The notes beneath the pieces were generated by a model. That model did no database searches, was not told the DNA's origin, and was given only the letters and a program-made list of their open reading frames with translations. From an uncultured Methylophaga sp. (GTDB taxonomy: Bacteria > Pseudomonadota > Gammaproteobacteria > Nitrosococcales > Methylophagaceae): 64,000 nucleotides of DNA. Positions within the stretch are counted from its first letter, which is position 1; every line of letters begins with the position of its first letter. Below are positions 33,276 to 42,867 of the stretch, piece by piece. Location of the stretch: assembly GCF_947259025.1 (NCBI RefSeq), contig NZ_CAMYKO010000004.1:124001-188000 (forward strand), written 5' to 3'. Position numbers and translations under genes: made by a program.

Positions 33276-34226
33276 TCAGCCTGCTTCAACCCGGGCCCAG
33301 AACCGCGTCAGGTAACGCACTTTTACCGGCAGGGTACTGCTGAGGTTTTCCAGTACCGAGCGGGTATCGTTTAAATGAAAAGCCCCGGAAATCCGGTAAT
33401 CGGCCACCTTTTCATCACAACTCAGCATGCCCTTATGATAGCGGGTGAGTTCCTCGATAAAATCAGCAAGCCGCCAATCGCTGACAATCAGCAAGCCCTG
33501 TGTCCAGGCATCGGCATTGGCAGGGATAGCCGTGGAAGCACCGTAGTGCTTTTTGGTCATGTCGGCCTGGTTACCAGCCTGCAGAGAACGACTGTGTTCC
33601 AGACCGTCGGCGGTCATTTTCACGGCATGCTCAAACACTTTGACTCGGCTCCGGGCTCCGTCACTGCTGACACTAAAGCGGGTCCCCAGTGCCTGCACCT
33701 GACCATGCGCGCTTCTCACAATAAAAGGCCGCTGATGATTATCACTGGCCGTGGTCAGCATCACTTCACCGCGATGCAAAAACACTTCCCGTTTATCAGA
33801 GCTGAAACGCACATCCAGTGCCGAGTCGGTATTAAGTTGAAGCTGGCTACCATCGGCCAGAGTGATATCACGGCGCTGTCCCACGGCAGTGCGGTAATCG
33901 GCGGTCAGACTGATCAGCCGGTTTTTTTGCTGCCAGGCTGTCCCCGCCCCGCCAACTGTCACTACCACCATCAAGGCTTTGATCATCTCCCGGCGTGAGC
34001 GGCGGGCTTTATCCAGTGTTTCGTGACGAATATCACGGGGCAGCCCGCGAAAGCGTTTTTGTAGTTTCTGAATCCGGCGCCAGGCCAGGACATGCCTGGA
34101 GTCGGCTTCCAGCCACTGTTTATGGGCATCGTGCAGCGGGTCGTCGGCAGCAGCAGATTTAAGATCGACATACCAGGTGGCGGCGGCTTCCAGAATATCG
34201 GCATCCAGCTTCATCGTATCACTCAT
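33276..34226 (-). CDS. FecR-type anti-sigma factor / sigma regulator
   Basis: FecR motifs TAVGQRRDITLADGSQLQLNTDSAL, ALGTRFSV, overlaps sigma gene. Confidence 0.92.
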   Translation of the reverse strand: MSDTMKLDADILEAAATWYVDLKSAAADDPLHDAHKQWLEADSRHVLAWRRIQKLQKRFRGLPRDIRHETLDKARRSRREMIKALMVVVTVGGAGTAWQQKNRLISLTADYRTAVGQRRDITLADGSQLQLNTDSALDVRFSSDKREVFLHRGEVMLTTASDNHQRPFIVRSAHGQVQALGTRFSVSSDGARSRVKVFEHAVKMTADGLEHSRSLQAGNQADMTKKHYGASTAIPANADAWTQGLLIVSDWRLADFIEELTRYHKGMLSCDEKVADYRISGAFHLNDTRSVLENLSSTLPVKVRYLTRFWARVEAG

Positions 34227-34710
34227 CCACTGACAGCAGGCACTGGGTCATCGCACGGATAAAGTGTTTCCGCACCGTGTTGACGGAAATATCGAGGCGA
34301 CGACTGATTTCGACATAAGACAAACCATCGAGCTGCGCCATCAGAAAGATCTGACGTCCCCGTTCGCTCATGCTATCCAGCATCTGGTCGATTTCCATCA
34401 GGGTCTCAAGAATGCTGTGCTGGAGTTCAGGTGAAATAGCATATTGTTCCGGCTGTAGCGCTAACGCATCCAGATAGGCCTTTTCCACGCTGCGGCGGCG
34501 GAACACATCCACCAACAGGCCGCGTGCAATACTGCTCAGATAGGCTTTAGGGGCACGCAGATCTTCAGCGCGGTTCTGAACCAGCAGTTTGATAAAGGTT
34601 TCCTGAGTCAGATCGCTGGCCTGATCATCACAGTCCAGGCGGCTTTTGATCCACTGCCAAAGCCAGCTGTGATGTTCTCGATATAAGATTTCCAGGGTCT
34701 GCTGTGTCAT
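34219..34710 (-). CDS. ECF RNA polymerase sigma factor (FecI-like)
   Basis: Sigma70 regions 2 and 4 (DLTQETFIKLLVQ; DGLSYVEISRRLDISVNTVRKHFIRAM). Confidence 0.92.
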   Translation of the reverse strand: MTQQTLEILYREHHSWLWQWIKSRLDCDDQASDLTQETFIKLLVQNRAEDLRAPKAYLSSIARGLLVDVFRRRSVEKAYLDALALQPEQYAISPELQHSILETLMEIDQMLDSMSERGRQIFLMAQLDGLSYVEISRRLDISVNTVRKHFIRAMTQCLLSVDE

Positions 34711-34735
34711 CCAGTAAAAACAAACGATTACGATT

Positions 34736-34754
34736 GATAATGAGATACATTATC
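34736..34754. promoter_or_regulatory. Strong Fur box upstream of fecI-like gene
   Basis: GATAATGAGATACATTATC, 17/19 identity to GATAATGATAATCATTATC. Confidence 0.85.
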
Positions 34755-34932
34755 GTTTATGTGTTCGTTTGGCAACTAAATCGTTGTTTTACAGCCTATT
34801 CAGGCAGTGCACGCTGCTGAGCAGGCTTGCTAACAGGCCTGAATCCGGGAAAATTGCCCGAGTTCGGCGTCGCCATATACACAGCATGAACAGCATGTTA
34901 ATTTGACCCGCAGCTTATTGATTGGAGCCGTT

Positions 34933-35598
34933 ATGAGCAGACTTTACGGTGATAAACACCGCGATTTTCAGGATCAGTTTGACAGCCGGCAGATGGCAGA
35001 CCGGGTTGAAGAACTGGCTGTTGTGACAGAAATTTCTGAAGAAGCGGCAGCGTTTATCGAGCAGCGGGACATGTTCTTTCTGTCCACCGTCGATCACCAG
35101 GGCCGCCCCACGGTCTCCTATAAAGGTGGCGAGGCAGGCCGCTTTGTGAAAGTGGTTGATGACAACACCCTGGCCTTTCCCAGTTTCGACGGCAATGGCA
35201 TGTACTACTCAATGGGCAACATCGACGGCCAGTCCGAAGTGGGCATGTTGTTCATCGATTTTGAGAAACCCCACCGCATCCGGGTTCAGGGTAAAGCCAG
35301 CGTATCGGCTGATGATCCGCTGTTATCTCACTGGAAAGAGGCTGAACTGGTGGTCAGGGTAAGCATCACTGAACTCTGGCAGAACTGCCCGCGTTACATC
35401 CATCGCTATCAGAAAGTTAAAGATTCACGCTACGTGCCCAAAAACGAATGTGAAACGCCGGTCGCGACCTGGAAACGGGTGGATGAAGTCCAGGATGTGC
35501 TGAAAAAGCATGAACGGGAGCAGGTTGAAAAAGCCGGCGGCCAAATTGCTATTGAAGAATGGGCGGAGATGGTTCAATCCGGTGACGAAAACGCCTGA
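34933..35598 (+). CDS. Pyridoxamine 5'-phosphate oxidase-family flavin-binding protein
   Basis: FLSTVDHQGRPTVSYKGGEAGFV, MLFIDFEKPHRIRVQGKA split-barrel motifs. Confidence 0.87.
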   Translation: MSRLYGDKHRDFQDQFDSRQMADRVEELAVVTEISEEAAAFIEQRDMFFLSTVDHQGRPTVSYKGGEAGRFVKVVDDNTLAFPSFDGNGMYYSMGNIDGQSEVGMLFIDFEKPHRIRVQGKASVSADDPLLSHWKEAELVVRVSITELWQNCPRYIHRYQKVKDSRYVPKNECETPVATWKRVDEVQDVLKKHEREQVEKAGGQIAIEEWAEMVQSGDENA

Positions 35599-35604
35599 AC
35601 AGGC

Positions 35605-36063
35605 TCACTCCCCCACCACCCGAAGCTTGGTCGCAATAAAATCTTTATGGGAAACATGTAACAGATTGGCCAGCCGGCGGATCACGTGCTGTTCGAGTTC
35701 ATGAATATGCTCATCAGCCCAGGCCAGTTTCCATAAAGACTCGATCAGCTCGATTTTTTCTTCGGCGCTGAACTCGCGGTTGAGCTCGGAGGTGAAGCGA
35801 TAAAAATCGGTGGAATCTTCATGCGCATCCTCCGCTTCAGCAATCAGCTTCTCGGCATCCTGCTCGCTGATGTGAAAACGGCTCGACAAAATATGGCGCA
35901 GCATCGCTTTTTCCGTCTCATGCTGCTCATCATCAACGGCAATAATCTCCACCATCAGCGCCACCGCCGCCAGCAATTTTGATTGCTCGCGGTCAGCAAG
36001 CATGGCATCAGTCTCTTCGCCAAGCGTTGTGCTCAGCATTTGTTTCAGTTTTTCTATCATCAC
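35605..36063 (-). CDS. TerB-family protein
   Basis: AAVALMVEIIAVDDEQHETEKAMLRHIL ... LWKLAWADEHIHELEQHVIRRLA TerB-like repeats. Confidence 0.85.
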   Translation of the reverse strand: MMIEKLKQMLSTTLGEETDAMLADREQSKLLAAVALMVEIIAVDDEQHETEKAMLRHILSSRFHISEQDAEKLIAEAEDAHEDSTDFYRFTSELNREFSAEEKIELIESLWKLAWADEHIHELEQHVIRRLANLLHVSHKDFIATKLRVVGE

Positions 36064-36222
36064 GTCTCCTCAGCAAAAGCGACTCGATCTTCAAAAGAAA
36101 GTTCTTGAACCACAGGAATCAGGAATAATGCCAGTAAACCGGGCCTCAATAAAAGCAGGCCCGGTGTTTTTCAACAGCCGGGCCTGCCCCAGGTTTATTG
36201 CTGATTAAGACTCTGGTACAAG

Positions 36223-38364
36223 TCAGAAATCGTAGCGAAGGCTGGCAGTCACATTACGCGGCGCACCGTACGCCAGTTGGCTGTAAAAACCAATCTGACT
36301 GTAGTATTCCTCATCAAAGACATTATTAAGGTTGAGCTGTGCCTGTAATGAAGCGCTGATTTGATACCTCGCCATCAGGTTCACCAGTGCAAAGCTGTCC
36401 TGCTTAAGTTTATCCTGGTCCCCCACCGGATTGGTGGCAATCGTGTAGTTACTGCTTTCCCAGTTAAGACCACCGCCCAGCGTCAAGTCCTGGATACGAT
36501 AGGTCGTATAAAAGGTGGCTGTTCGGCGAGGGTGCTCGGTATTAACCGCATCGCCATTGGCATCCTCGGCTTTGAACTGTGACCAGCCCAGCAGAATATT
36601 CCAGTTCTCGGTCAGCGCACCGTTGACCTCAAACTCAAAGCCTTTGCTGGTCGCACCTTCAGCAGGATCATAGGCTTGGTTCGTAGTGCCTGGCACCAGG
36701 TTATCCGGATCCACCTGGCCCAAGTTATCCTGTTCAATCCGGAAAACCGAGAGTGTGGTACTCAGCCTGTCATCCATAAAGCTGGCTTTGATACCCGCTT
36801 CGTAGTTTTTACCCTCTATAGGCTCCAGGAAGTCACCATTTTTATCCTGTAAGTTCTGCGGTTGGAAAATTTCGGTGTAACTCACATAGCTTGAGTAAGT
36901 ATCGTTGATATCGTAGATAAGGCCAGCATAGGGTGTGATTTCGTCATCATGTTCAAACTCATACATGCTGCCATCCCAGTTCATACCGGTGACTTCCCAG
37001 TCAGTCACACGACTGCCCAGAATCAGTTTCAGCGGATCCGCCAGACTCAGTCTGGTCACGGCATAAAGCCCGGTCTGTTTGGTATCACGTGTAACGTAGG
37101 TTCGTTTGGCCCCCCAGCTTGGCTCTGGGTAGCTGCCATCCCAATCATAGAAGTTACCCACTGCTGAGGATGTCAGCGCATCGCGGCGCTTGGCAACAAA
37201 GTCCTGATCACTGTGCATCAGGCCCAGCGTCACCTCATGACCTTGCCCGAATAGTTCAAACGGTATGTTGCCGTAGATATCGATGTTTTCCTGTTCGCGT
37301 TCGTTGTCATACCAGGAGGGGCTGGAAGACATCCCCAGCCCGGTGTTGCGGTCCGGCGATCCACTCAGATAAAGCAGGCGCAGGTCACCCTCGTTGACGC
37401 TCTTGCTATAGGCTGCATAGACCATCGCACCGGAATCAAAAGTGTGCTCAAGATTCGCATAATAATTAGTCACCTCAGAGCCCCAGCGTGTCCAGTCTGC
37501 ACCCGTCGTTTTCGATCGGCTCCAGTCTGTGCGTGAGCCATCGCTGAACCAGACAGGTAAACCACCCCAGGTTGATGATGTGGGGTTGTGATCCTGATAA
37601 CTGACGCCGACATTTAACAGCGTTTGATCGGTCAAATCAGCAGCGATAGTCCCCATAAAGACCTGACGCTCATCTTCAAGCAGGTCAACATAGGAACGGC
37701 TGTCATGATAGCTCCCCACCAGACGGCCACGAACCGTCGCCGCTTCGTTGAGTGGTGTTGAGATATCAACAGTGCCCTGATACTTGTCCCAGGATCCCGC
37801 GGTGAGGGTTGCCTGTCCATCAAACTCGCGGCTATCTGCCCGCTTGCGAACCAGATTGATGGCAGCAGAAGGATCCCCTGCCCCGGTAATCAGACCCGTC
37901 GCTCCGCGGACTATTTCCACACGGTCATACAGCACGGTGTCGGTCATTGTCTCGCCGGCAGAATACCCACTTTCCCAGGTCGTGGGTACGCCATCAATCT
38001 GGAGATTATTAATCGCAAAACCACGCGCCGAATAATTAAAACGTGAACTGTCATTGGCTTTAGCAGAGACACCCGTCGCCAGATTGACGACATCAGTAAT
38101 CGTCTCCAGCTCAAAATCATCAATTAACTGGCGGGTGATCACAGACACCGACTGAGGCGTTTCTTTAGCTGAAAGACCCAATCGTGTCGCAGTGTTCATC
38201 TTGTTGACCTGATATTCGCCAGTATGCTCTGACGCACCAGTCCAGTCAGCTGAGACTCCCATTTTGGGGAGTGAAATGGCGTTGGAATCCTGCTCTTCAG
38301 CCATCACAGGCTGAATGACAAGCAGGCCAATAGAAGAGGCTAAAAGGGTTTTTACAAATTGCAT
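36223..38364 (-). CDS. TonB-dependent siderophore receptor
   Basis: Plug (TPQSVSVITRQLIDDFELETITDVV), C-terminal NVTASLRYDF. Confidence 0.93.
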   Translation of the reverse strand: MQFVKTLLASSIGLLVIQPVMAEEQDSNAISLPKMGVSADWTGASEHTGEYQVNKMNTATRLGLSAKETPQSVSVITRQLIDDFELETITDVVNLATGVSAKANDSSRFNYSARGFAINNLQIDGVPTTWESGYSAGETMTDTVLYDRVEIVRGATGLITGAGDPSAAINLVRKRADSREFDGQATLTAGSWDKYQGTVDISTPLNEAATVRGRLVGSYHDSRSYVDLLEDERQVFMGTIAADLTDQTLLNVGVSYQDHNPTSSTWGGLPVWFSDGSRTDWSRSKTTGADWTRWGSEVTNYYANLEHTFDSGAMVYAAYSKSVNEGDLRLLYLSGSPDRNTGLGMSSSPSWYDNEREQENIDIYGNIPFELFGQGHEVTLGLMHSDQDFVAKRRDALTSSAVGNFYDWDGSYPEPSWGAKRTYVTRDTKQTGLYAVTRLSLADPLKLILGSRVTDWEVTGMNWDGSMYEFEHDDEITPYAGLIYDINDTYSSYVSYTEIFQPQNLQDKNGDFLEPIEGKNYEAGIKASFMDDRLSTTLSVFRIEQDNLGQVDPDNLVPGTTNQAYDPAEGATSKGFEFEVNGALTENWNILLGWSQFKAEDANGDAVNTEHPRRTATFYTTYRIQDLTLGGGLNWESSNYTIATNPVGDQDKLKQDSFALVNLMARYQISASLQAQLNLNNVFDEEYYSQIGFYSQLAYGAPRNVTASLRYDF

Positions 38365-38418
38365 TGATAAGCTCCATCTGCGTGAAGCTGATGGAGTTTA
38401 ACAAACAGTAAATATAAT

Positions 38419-38437
38419 GCAAATAGTAATCGTTATT
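38419..38437. promoter_or_regulatory. Putative Fur box upstream of siderophore receptor
   Basis: GCAAATAGTAATCGTTATT, 13/19 by hand. Confidence 0.5.
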
Positions 38438-38469
38438 ATTTAGTAAACTTATGGCAGATTACACTGACG

Positions 38470-39594
38470 TTAATCCTTGTTAATAACAACTGCCGCCTGA
38501 TAACGGGATTTACCATAACCCAGCATGCGGTTGAACTCTTTATGCGTGACCGGAATGTAGCCGCTGTCGGTGACGCTTTTATTATCATCCCAGGCCACAT
38601 CGGGGTCATGAAAATAAACGAAGGTATCAGACACTGATACTAACAATACCCAGTGAGGTGATTTGCTCTGATTAAGCCGGTAAGAGCTGATCAACACCAG
38701 AGCCAGCCCACCTTGTTGCAGGTAAGGCGCTAACAAGGCGATATCAACAGGCGCCTGGATCTGGATAATGTCGGCTGCATCCAACTGTCTGGCAAAGTCC
38801 TGGTGCACGCATTCAATCACCGCCTTTTTATCCTCGCTGCGCACACCATCAATGAACGGCACCGCATCCGTGTTCGTAAGTAACGTGACATCAAAACCGC
38901 GCCGCTGAGCTGCCAGCGCCAGCCCATGCGGGCTGCAACCGCCATGACCCGAGGTCATGAAAATGGTCGTGGCCTCACGCCATAGCTGAAGCTCGAGCTG
39001 ACGCTCAAGCTCAATTCCTCTATCAAGGCTTTTCATCGCCATCATCAGACAGGCCGGGCCGCAGCTGAAGTCGGTGGTTTGTGAGTAATGTGCCACTGCC
39101 GGGTGGCTGACTTCGGGCAGGTGATGCAAAACCTTCATCATGCGCAGCGCATCACTGTGATCTTCATAGAAATCACTGACAATGTCGAAACGCTGATAGC
39201 CGAGTTTCTGATAGAGGCTGATAGCACGCTCGTTATCGGGCCTGACTTCCAGCCGCAGGAAACTGCGGCCATCGTCCAGTGCCCGGCTTTCAGCCTCAGC
39301 CATCAGTCGCTGCGCTATACCCGCCTTACGGAAAGCGGCATCAACAGCGAGAGAATAAACCCGGCCCAGTGATGTTCCCTGTGAATAAAGCAACAGGACA
39401 TAGCCTGCCAGTTGCTTATCGGCCTCGGCCACCAGCAACAGGCTGTGGCCTTTTTCGATCATCCAGCGAAAACTACGGCGGGAAATGCGATCGCTGTCAA
39501 AACAGGCTGTTTCAAGCTCATTGAGGGCATCAACATCCGCTTTGCATGCCGGTCTGATAGTGAGTTCAGCGGCTATTGTGGTGGACATTGGCAT
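38470..39594 (-). CDS. GNAT acetyltransferase fused to C39-like (DUF3335-type) cysteine peptidase domain
   Basis: N-terminal RimI-like GNAT (YSLAVDAAFRKAGIAQRLMAEAE), C-terminal YSQTTDFSCGPACLMMAMKSL ... SPHWVLLVSVSDTFVYFHDPD (Cys/His/Asp). Confidence 0.88.
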   Translation of the reverse strand: MPMSTTIAAELTIRPACKADVDALNELETACFDSDRISRRSFRWMIEKGHSLLLVAEADKQLAGYVLLLYSQGTSLGRVYSLAVDAAFRKAGIAQRLMAEAESRALDDGRSFLRLEVRPDNERAISLYQKLGYQRFDIVSDFYEDHSDALRMMKVLHHLPEVSHPAVAHYSQTTDFSCGPACLMMAMKSLDRGIELERQLELQLWREATTIFMTSGHGGCSPHGLALAAQRRGFDVTLLTNTDAVPFIDGVRSEDKKAVIECVHQDFARQLDAADIIQIQAPVDIALLAPYLQQGGLALVLISSYRLNQSKSPHWVLLVSVSDTFVYFHDPDVAWDDNKSVTDSGYIPVTHKEFNRMLGYGKSRYQAAVVINKD

Positions 39595-40645
39595 TATCGG
39601 TTAATCCGTCCAGGGCCATACCGATGACCTGGCGGCCCCGGAACAGCACCAGCTCCTGCCACTGCTTGTCCTGCGGGCAGAAAAAGTCCTGCATGGCATG
39701 CTTGATATCCAGTGTGTTGTCATCAGACCAGTCTACCTTGCCCGATTGCTGCAGCTTTTGATCCTCTGATAAGACCTGCAGCATTTGCTGGTTGCCATAG
39801 GTGCCAAACTCCAGTGTCAGGTAGCAGACATGCTCGCCCTGGCTGTGCCAGAAATAGTCATGCAGGCCCAGCTTGGTGCCCGAGCTTGAGTTGCCCAGTG
39901 AGGGTTCCGTGACCGTGGCACCGAACAAATCCACCGCATAATCATGCGCCTTGCTGTCGACCGGATGATCACAGATCAGCTCACCATAGCCGTAGGGGCC
40001 GAGACCGCTGTGAATATCGAGCACAATGATTTGTTTGCGCCTAACCGGTTTGATTTCGGCGACCAGTTCTTCGATCACCTGGCGCGACCAGCTCGCCTGT
40101 TTGCCGCCGTAATAAGGCATCTCCGGCTTTTCGTATTGCCCCTCCGACAAAAGGTCAAACTGCTCACGATCCCGGGCAATGCTGGCAATATCGGTTTTAC
40201 CCTGCGCCAGTTGATCCCAGATCGCAGTGGCACCGGACTTCGGTAGCTTGGCATTGAAATCAACAAAGTTACGGTTAACGTCAATGCCTTCGTCATCGTT
40301 GCGACTGGCCCAGGCAAAGCCCCAGGGGTTGAGCGCATGAACCAACACGACACCGACATCGGCGGGTAAACGGCGATAACGGCTGAGAAAGTCCGACTGA
40401 ATAGCGGAGCCGGCCCCGCCCTCAACACCGTGCACACCGGACACCACTACCAGCACCTTATCCGCCTTATGATTGCCGGCCCAGGCAATATCGCAGAACA
40501 GTTTTTCATTTTTGGGGCCTTTCATCGTGTGTGGCAGATGGCTGAACTTTTCGACAATTGAACTGGTTTCGGCATGGCTGACGAACTGATCACGGGCATC
40601 CGCATAGCGCTGCGAAAAAACACTCAAAACGGCTTCTGCAAACAT
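39566..40645 (-). CDS. DUF2817 / M14-like zinc carboxypeptidase-family protein
   Basis: SGVHGVEGGAGSAIQ, HALNPWGFAWASRNDDEGIDVNRNFVDF, LDIHSGLGPYGYGELI; start chosen at MFAEAVLSVFSQRY. Confidence 0.85.
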   Translation of the reverse strand: MFAEAVLSVFSQRYADARDQFVSHAETSSIVEKFSHLPHTMKGPKNEKLFCDIAWAGNHKADKVLVVVSGVHGVEGGAGSAIQSDFLSRYRRLPADVGVVLVHALNPWGFAWASRNDDEGIDVNRNFVDFNAKLPKSGATAIWDQLAQGKTDIASIARDREQFDLLSEGQYEKPEMPYYGGKQASWSRQVIEELVAEIKPVRRKQIIVLDIHSGLGPYGYGELICDHPVDSKAHDYAVDLFGATVTEPSLGNSSSGTKLGLHDYFWHSQGEHVCYLTLEFGTYGNQQMLQVLSEDQKLQQSGKVDWSDDNTLDIKHAMQDFFCPQDKQWQELVLFRGRQVIGMALDGLTDNANVHHNSR

Positions 40646-40791
40646 GGCAAAAGGGCCTCCAGCATGGGTCGATATAAAAAGATAAACAGACACACAATGC
40701 TGACGCAAAAATTTTTGTACCCTGTCAGGTGATTAGTCGTATTATTCGATTTTTTAGCGCCTGATCAGGCCACACTGCGGAACTGCATAGA

Positions 40792-42270
40792 ATGACTAAG
40801 CATTTGATTGTTGTTGAAAATATTGAAGACTGGCGGCCTTATTTTCCCAGCGAACAGGTGGTTGCAGTTGATGACTATTTGCAACAGCTATTGCCGCAGA
40901 CTGACGGTCGTGCGCAAATTATCAACCTGTGCCGCAGCCTGGATTATCTGAGCCGCGGCTATTATTGCTCAATGGTTGCCGAAGCCCGCGGCCACCGCGT
41001 GCTGCCGGCATTGAAAACGATTAATGATTTGTCGCGTAAAAGCCTGTACAGCTACGACCTGTCGGACTTGTCCCAGCAACTCAGTAAACTGATCGCTGCC
41101 AGCCCACAGCAACAAAGCCTGCTGCTCAAAATCTATTTTGGCCAGAGCCCGGACACCTCGCTACAAAAACTGGCAAGACAGGTGTTTGAACAATTCCCCT
41201 GCCCGATTATCGAAGTTGAATTCAGTTTCAGTGATCACTGGCAAATCAGACAGATTCGAGCCGCGGCGCTCAACAAGCTGAATGAAGCTGAGCAGGACTT
41301 TTTCGCCCAGGCACTGGATAATTTCCGCCACCGCTTATGGCGTAAACCCGCCAAACGCCGGCAGTTTCGTTTTGATATGGCGATCCTGCATAACCCGGAT
41401 GAAGCGATGCCGCCCAGTAACCCGGCCGCTTTAAAGAAACTGATCCGCAGTGGCCGCCGTCTGGGAATTGATGTCGAGCTGATCACACCGAAAGACTATA
41501 TTCGTCTGGCGGAATATGACGCCCTGTTTATCCGTGAGACCACCGCGCCGCACAATCACACTTATAAATTTGCCCGCCGCGCTGAGAAAGAGGGGCTGGT
41601 TGTGGTCGATGATCCGACCTCCATCATTCGCTGCACCAACAAGATTTACCTGAAAGAACTGCTGTCGGCCAATGATCTGCCGATGCCCGAGTCTCACCTT
41701 TTATATCGCAATGACGAGGCCGGACTGAATGCGTTGTGTGCGACGGCAAACTTTCCGCTGGTCATGAAAATCCCCGACGGCGCCTTTTCACGGGGTGTCA
41801 TCAAGGTCAAAACTGCCGAGGAATTACGCCGTGAAGCAACCGCCTTCTTCCAGCAGTCCGCCATTATTCTGTTGCAGGAATTTATGTACACCGACTACGA
41901 CTGGCGTATTGGCATTTTCAATCACAAACCCATCTATGCCTGCCAATACTTTATGAGCAAAGGCCACTGGCAGATCTATAACCACAACAGTAAAAAAGGC
42001 ACTGACAGCGGCAAATCAACGGCTTTGCCGATCAGTGAAGTACCGGAAAAAGTGCTGCGCATTGCCAGCAAAGCTGCCCGGCTTATCGGTGATGGGCTGT
42101 ATGGAATTGATATCAAACAAAGCGGTTCGCGCACCGTCATTATTGAGATCAACGATAACCCCAGTATCGACAGCGGGGTGGAAGATGAATATCTCGGCGT
42201 CGCGCTGTATGACGATATTATGCGCGAGTTTTTACGGCGGCTGGAGCTGAAAAAAACGGCGGGGCGGTAG
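40792..42270 (+). CDS. RimK-like ATP-grasp ligase with N-terminal RimK-like accessory domain
   Basis: LVMKIPDGAFSRGVIKVKT ... IIEINDNPSIDSGVED ATP-grasp motifs. Confidence 0.9.
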   Translation: MTKHLIVVENIEDWRPYFPSEQVVAVDDYLQQLLPQTDGRAQIINLCRSLDYLSRGYYCSMVAEARGHRVLPALKTINDLSRKSLYSYDLSDLSQQLSKLIAASPQQQSLLLKIYFGQSPDTSLQKLARQVFEQFPCPIIEVEFSFSDHWQIRQIRAAALNKLNEAEQDFFAQALDNFRHRLWRKPAKRRQFRFDMAILHNPDEAMPPSNPAALKKLIRSGRRLGIDVELITPKDYIRLAEYDALFIRETTAPHNHTYKFARRAEKEGLVVVDDPTSIIRCTNKIYLKELLSANDLPMPESHLLYRNDEAGLNALCATANFPLVMKIPDGAFSRGVIKVKTAEELRREATAFFQQSAIILLQEFMYTDYDWRIGIFNHKPIYACQYFMSKGHWQIYNHNSKKGTDSGKSTALPISEVPEKVLRIASKAARLIGDGLYGIDIKQSGSRTVIIEINDNPSIDSGVEDEYLGVALYDDIMREFLRRLELKKTAGR

Positions 42271-42296
42271 TTTGTGCTCCGGTTTCTGTTATCCCG

Positions 42297-42800
42297 GTGG
42301 GGACTGGATTGCCGCGTCGCAAGCTCCTCGCAATTACAGGGGAAAAGTTGAGCCGCATAAGTGGGGTGTTGGCAAAGCGTTTTGGTTTATGCATCCACGG
42401 CTGGACTGGATTGCCACGGCGCAAAGCGCCTCGCAATGACAAGGAGAAAGCTGAGCCAATTAAGTGCGGGTTTTGGCAAAGCGTTTTGGTTTATGCATCC
42501 ATGGCCGGGCTGGATTGCCGCGTCGCAGGTGCCTCGCAATGACATAGAAGAAGCTGAGCCACTTAAGTGCAGGTTTTGGCAAAGCGTTTTGGTTTATGCA
42601 TCCACGGCCGTGCTGGATTGCCGCGTCGCAGGCTCCTCGCAATGACAAGGGAAAAGCTGGGCTGATTAAGTCTGGGTTATGGCAGACGTTGTTGGTTCAT
42701 GCATCCACAGCCGGGCTGGATTGCCGCGTCGCAGACACCTCGCAAAAACAAGCTGTAAAACCCCGTCATCGCGAGGCTTTGCCGAAGCGATCCAGGCCCG
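42297..42800. repeat. Tandem array of about five ~103-bp repeats containing GGATTGCCGCGTCGC...CCTCGCAATGAC, ending in an inverted partial copy
   Basis: GGATTGCC at 42306, 42408, 42512, 42615, 42718 (spacing 102, 104, 103, 103); inverted CGTCATCGCGAGGCTTTGCCGAAGCGATCC at ~42764-42793. Confidence 0.93.
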
Positions 42801-42867
42801 GATTCAAATGCCCTGAGCCAGACTTGCATCAGCAAAACCCCACGCTAACGCGTATTCTCGTCAGCTA

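Noticed and set aside
42297-42800. CRISPR array
   Set aside because: Repeat unit is ~103 bp with similarity throughout, no conserved short repeats with unique spacers, no cas genes.
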